Shown here: positions 63,810 through 64,000 of the stretch, piece after piece | Position numbering within the stretch: the first letter of the stretch is position 1 | Layout of the letters: the number at the start of each line of letters is the position of its first letter | From: JAUMBM01 sp964441755 | GTDB lineage: Bacteria; Bacteroidota; Bacteroidia; Chitinophagales; Saprospiraceae | Assembly (NCBI GenBank): GCA_964441755.1 | Contig: CAYTVG010000001.1 | Location: forward strand, 557,365 to 621,364 | Length of the DNA stretch: 64,000 nt | Reading direction: 5' to 3' | The notes under the pieces: model-generated | What the model was told of the DNA's origin: nothing | Databases searched by the model: none | The model's input: the letters and a program-made list of their open reading frames with translations, nothing else | Program-made: the position numbers and the translations under genes

Positions 63810-64000
63810 GTTAAGGTTGTCGTCTTTAAAATGCCTATAACGTTTTGCGGCTTGGCGTAGTGGCGGATTTTTAGCACAAAATTTCAATCGAAGAACTACA
63901 CTTGAACCGGATCCTTACGGTTAACTATGTACAATTCCTCTAAGCTGTACACTTCCCCTAAGCTGCAACCACGCTAAAGTATAATTTTTGGTTCAAAATT
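63810..64000. other. Right flank of the restriction-modification island
   Basis: No gene. It holds ATAACGTTTTGCGGCTTGGC near 63837, then CGGATTTTTAGCACA at 63864-63878, which also occurs at 51628-51642 on the minus strand. A short direct repeat CCCTAAGCTG/CCTCTAAGCTG is at about 63934-63975. These could be remnants of a recombination site. Confidence 0.4.

Noticed and set aside
1..64000. tRNA, rRNA, CRISPR arrays, insertion sequences
   Set aside because: No cloverleaf-type sequence, conserved rRNA segment, regularly spaced repeat-spacer array or transposase gene was recognised by reading; a covariance-model or transposase search could still reveal a missed tRNA or degraded element.

Overview
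The window reads as chromosomal DNA of a Bacteroidota bacterium, most likely a Saprospiria/Chitinophagia-type member. Evidence: T9SS-type C-terminal sorting domains, promoters of the Bacteroidota form TTTG-N20-TAnnTTTG, a CarboxypepD-like + plug + barrel TonB receptor, an OmpA/PD40 protein, an LVIVD lipoprotein, many short lipoproteins and outer-membrane barrels. Species cannot be named from sequence alone. No rRNA, tRNA or CRISPR array was seen. There is one 100-N assembly gap (53122-53221).

Layout. 1-10.6 kb: partial GH3-family protein, BASS transporter, Hsp20 with a sigma-54-like promoter, a probable small RNA with its own promoter and terminator, a methyltransferase, a polyisoprenyl-phosphate glycosyltransferase, an ALDH7-type dehydrogenase, and a gluconate-dehydrogenase-like pair (GMC flavoprotein + subunit 3). 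11-19.5 kb: secreted protein, thiL coupled to an NTF2-like protein, thioredoxin/TPR protein, TPR lipoprotein, and a large UvrD-type helicase with a C-terminal nuclease. 19.7-23.5 kb: probable zinc-uptake locus (His-rich small protein, lipoprotein, ZnuD-like receptor). 23.5-36.5 kb: rhodanese, T9SS cargo, S24 regulator, dipeptide epimerase, aroB, Ppx/GppA, NadR-like kinase, Fur, T9SS-type phosphatase; this stretch is rich in palindromes and tandem repeats. 36.8-50 kb: lipoprotein-tsaE-ald operon, S9 peptidase, LysM glucosaminidase, a YceI-porin-YceI cluster behind a Crp/Fnr-like site, HAD hydrolase, DUF4920 lipoprotein, SWIM protein, PepSY protein. 52.2-59.3 kb: a minus-strand envelope block: OmpA/PD40 protein, LVIVD lipoprotein, beta-barrel, ECF sigma factor, and a protein that joins an anti-sigma-like N-terminus and transmembrane helix to an outer-membrane barrel. 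59.8-64 kb: HNH and HIT genes, then a complete AT-rich type II restriction-modification system with controller protein and double operator.

The most unusual points are the sigma/anti-sigma/barrel arrangement, the stand-alone RNA candidate at 3.8-4.0 kb, the dense palindromes (eight hairpins in about 340 bp after the S24 gene), and tandem copies of gene 3' ends (fur/phosphatase and the His-rich gene). Two AT-rich patches (about 51.0-51.7 and 61.5-64 kb) look horizontally acquired.
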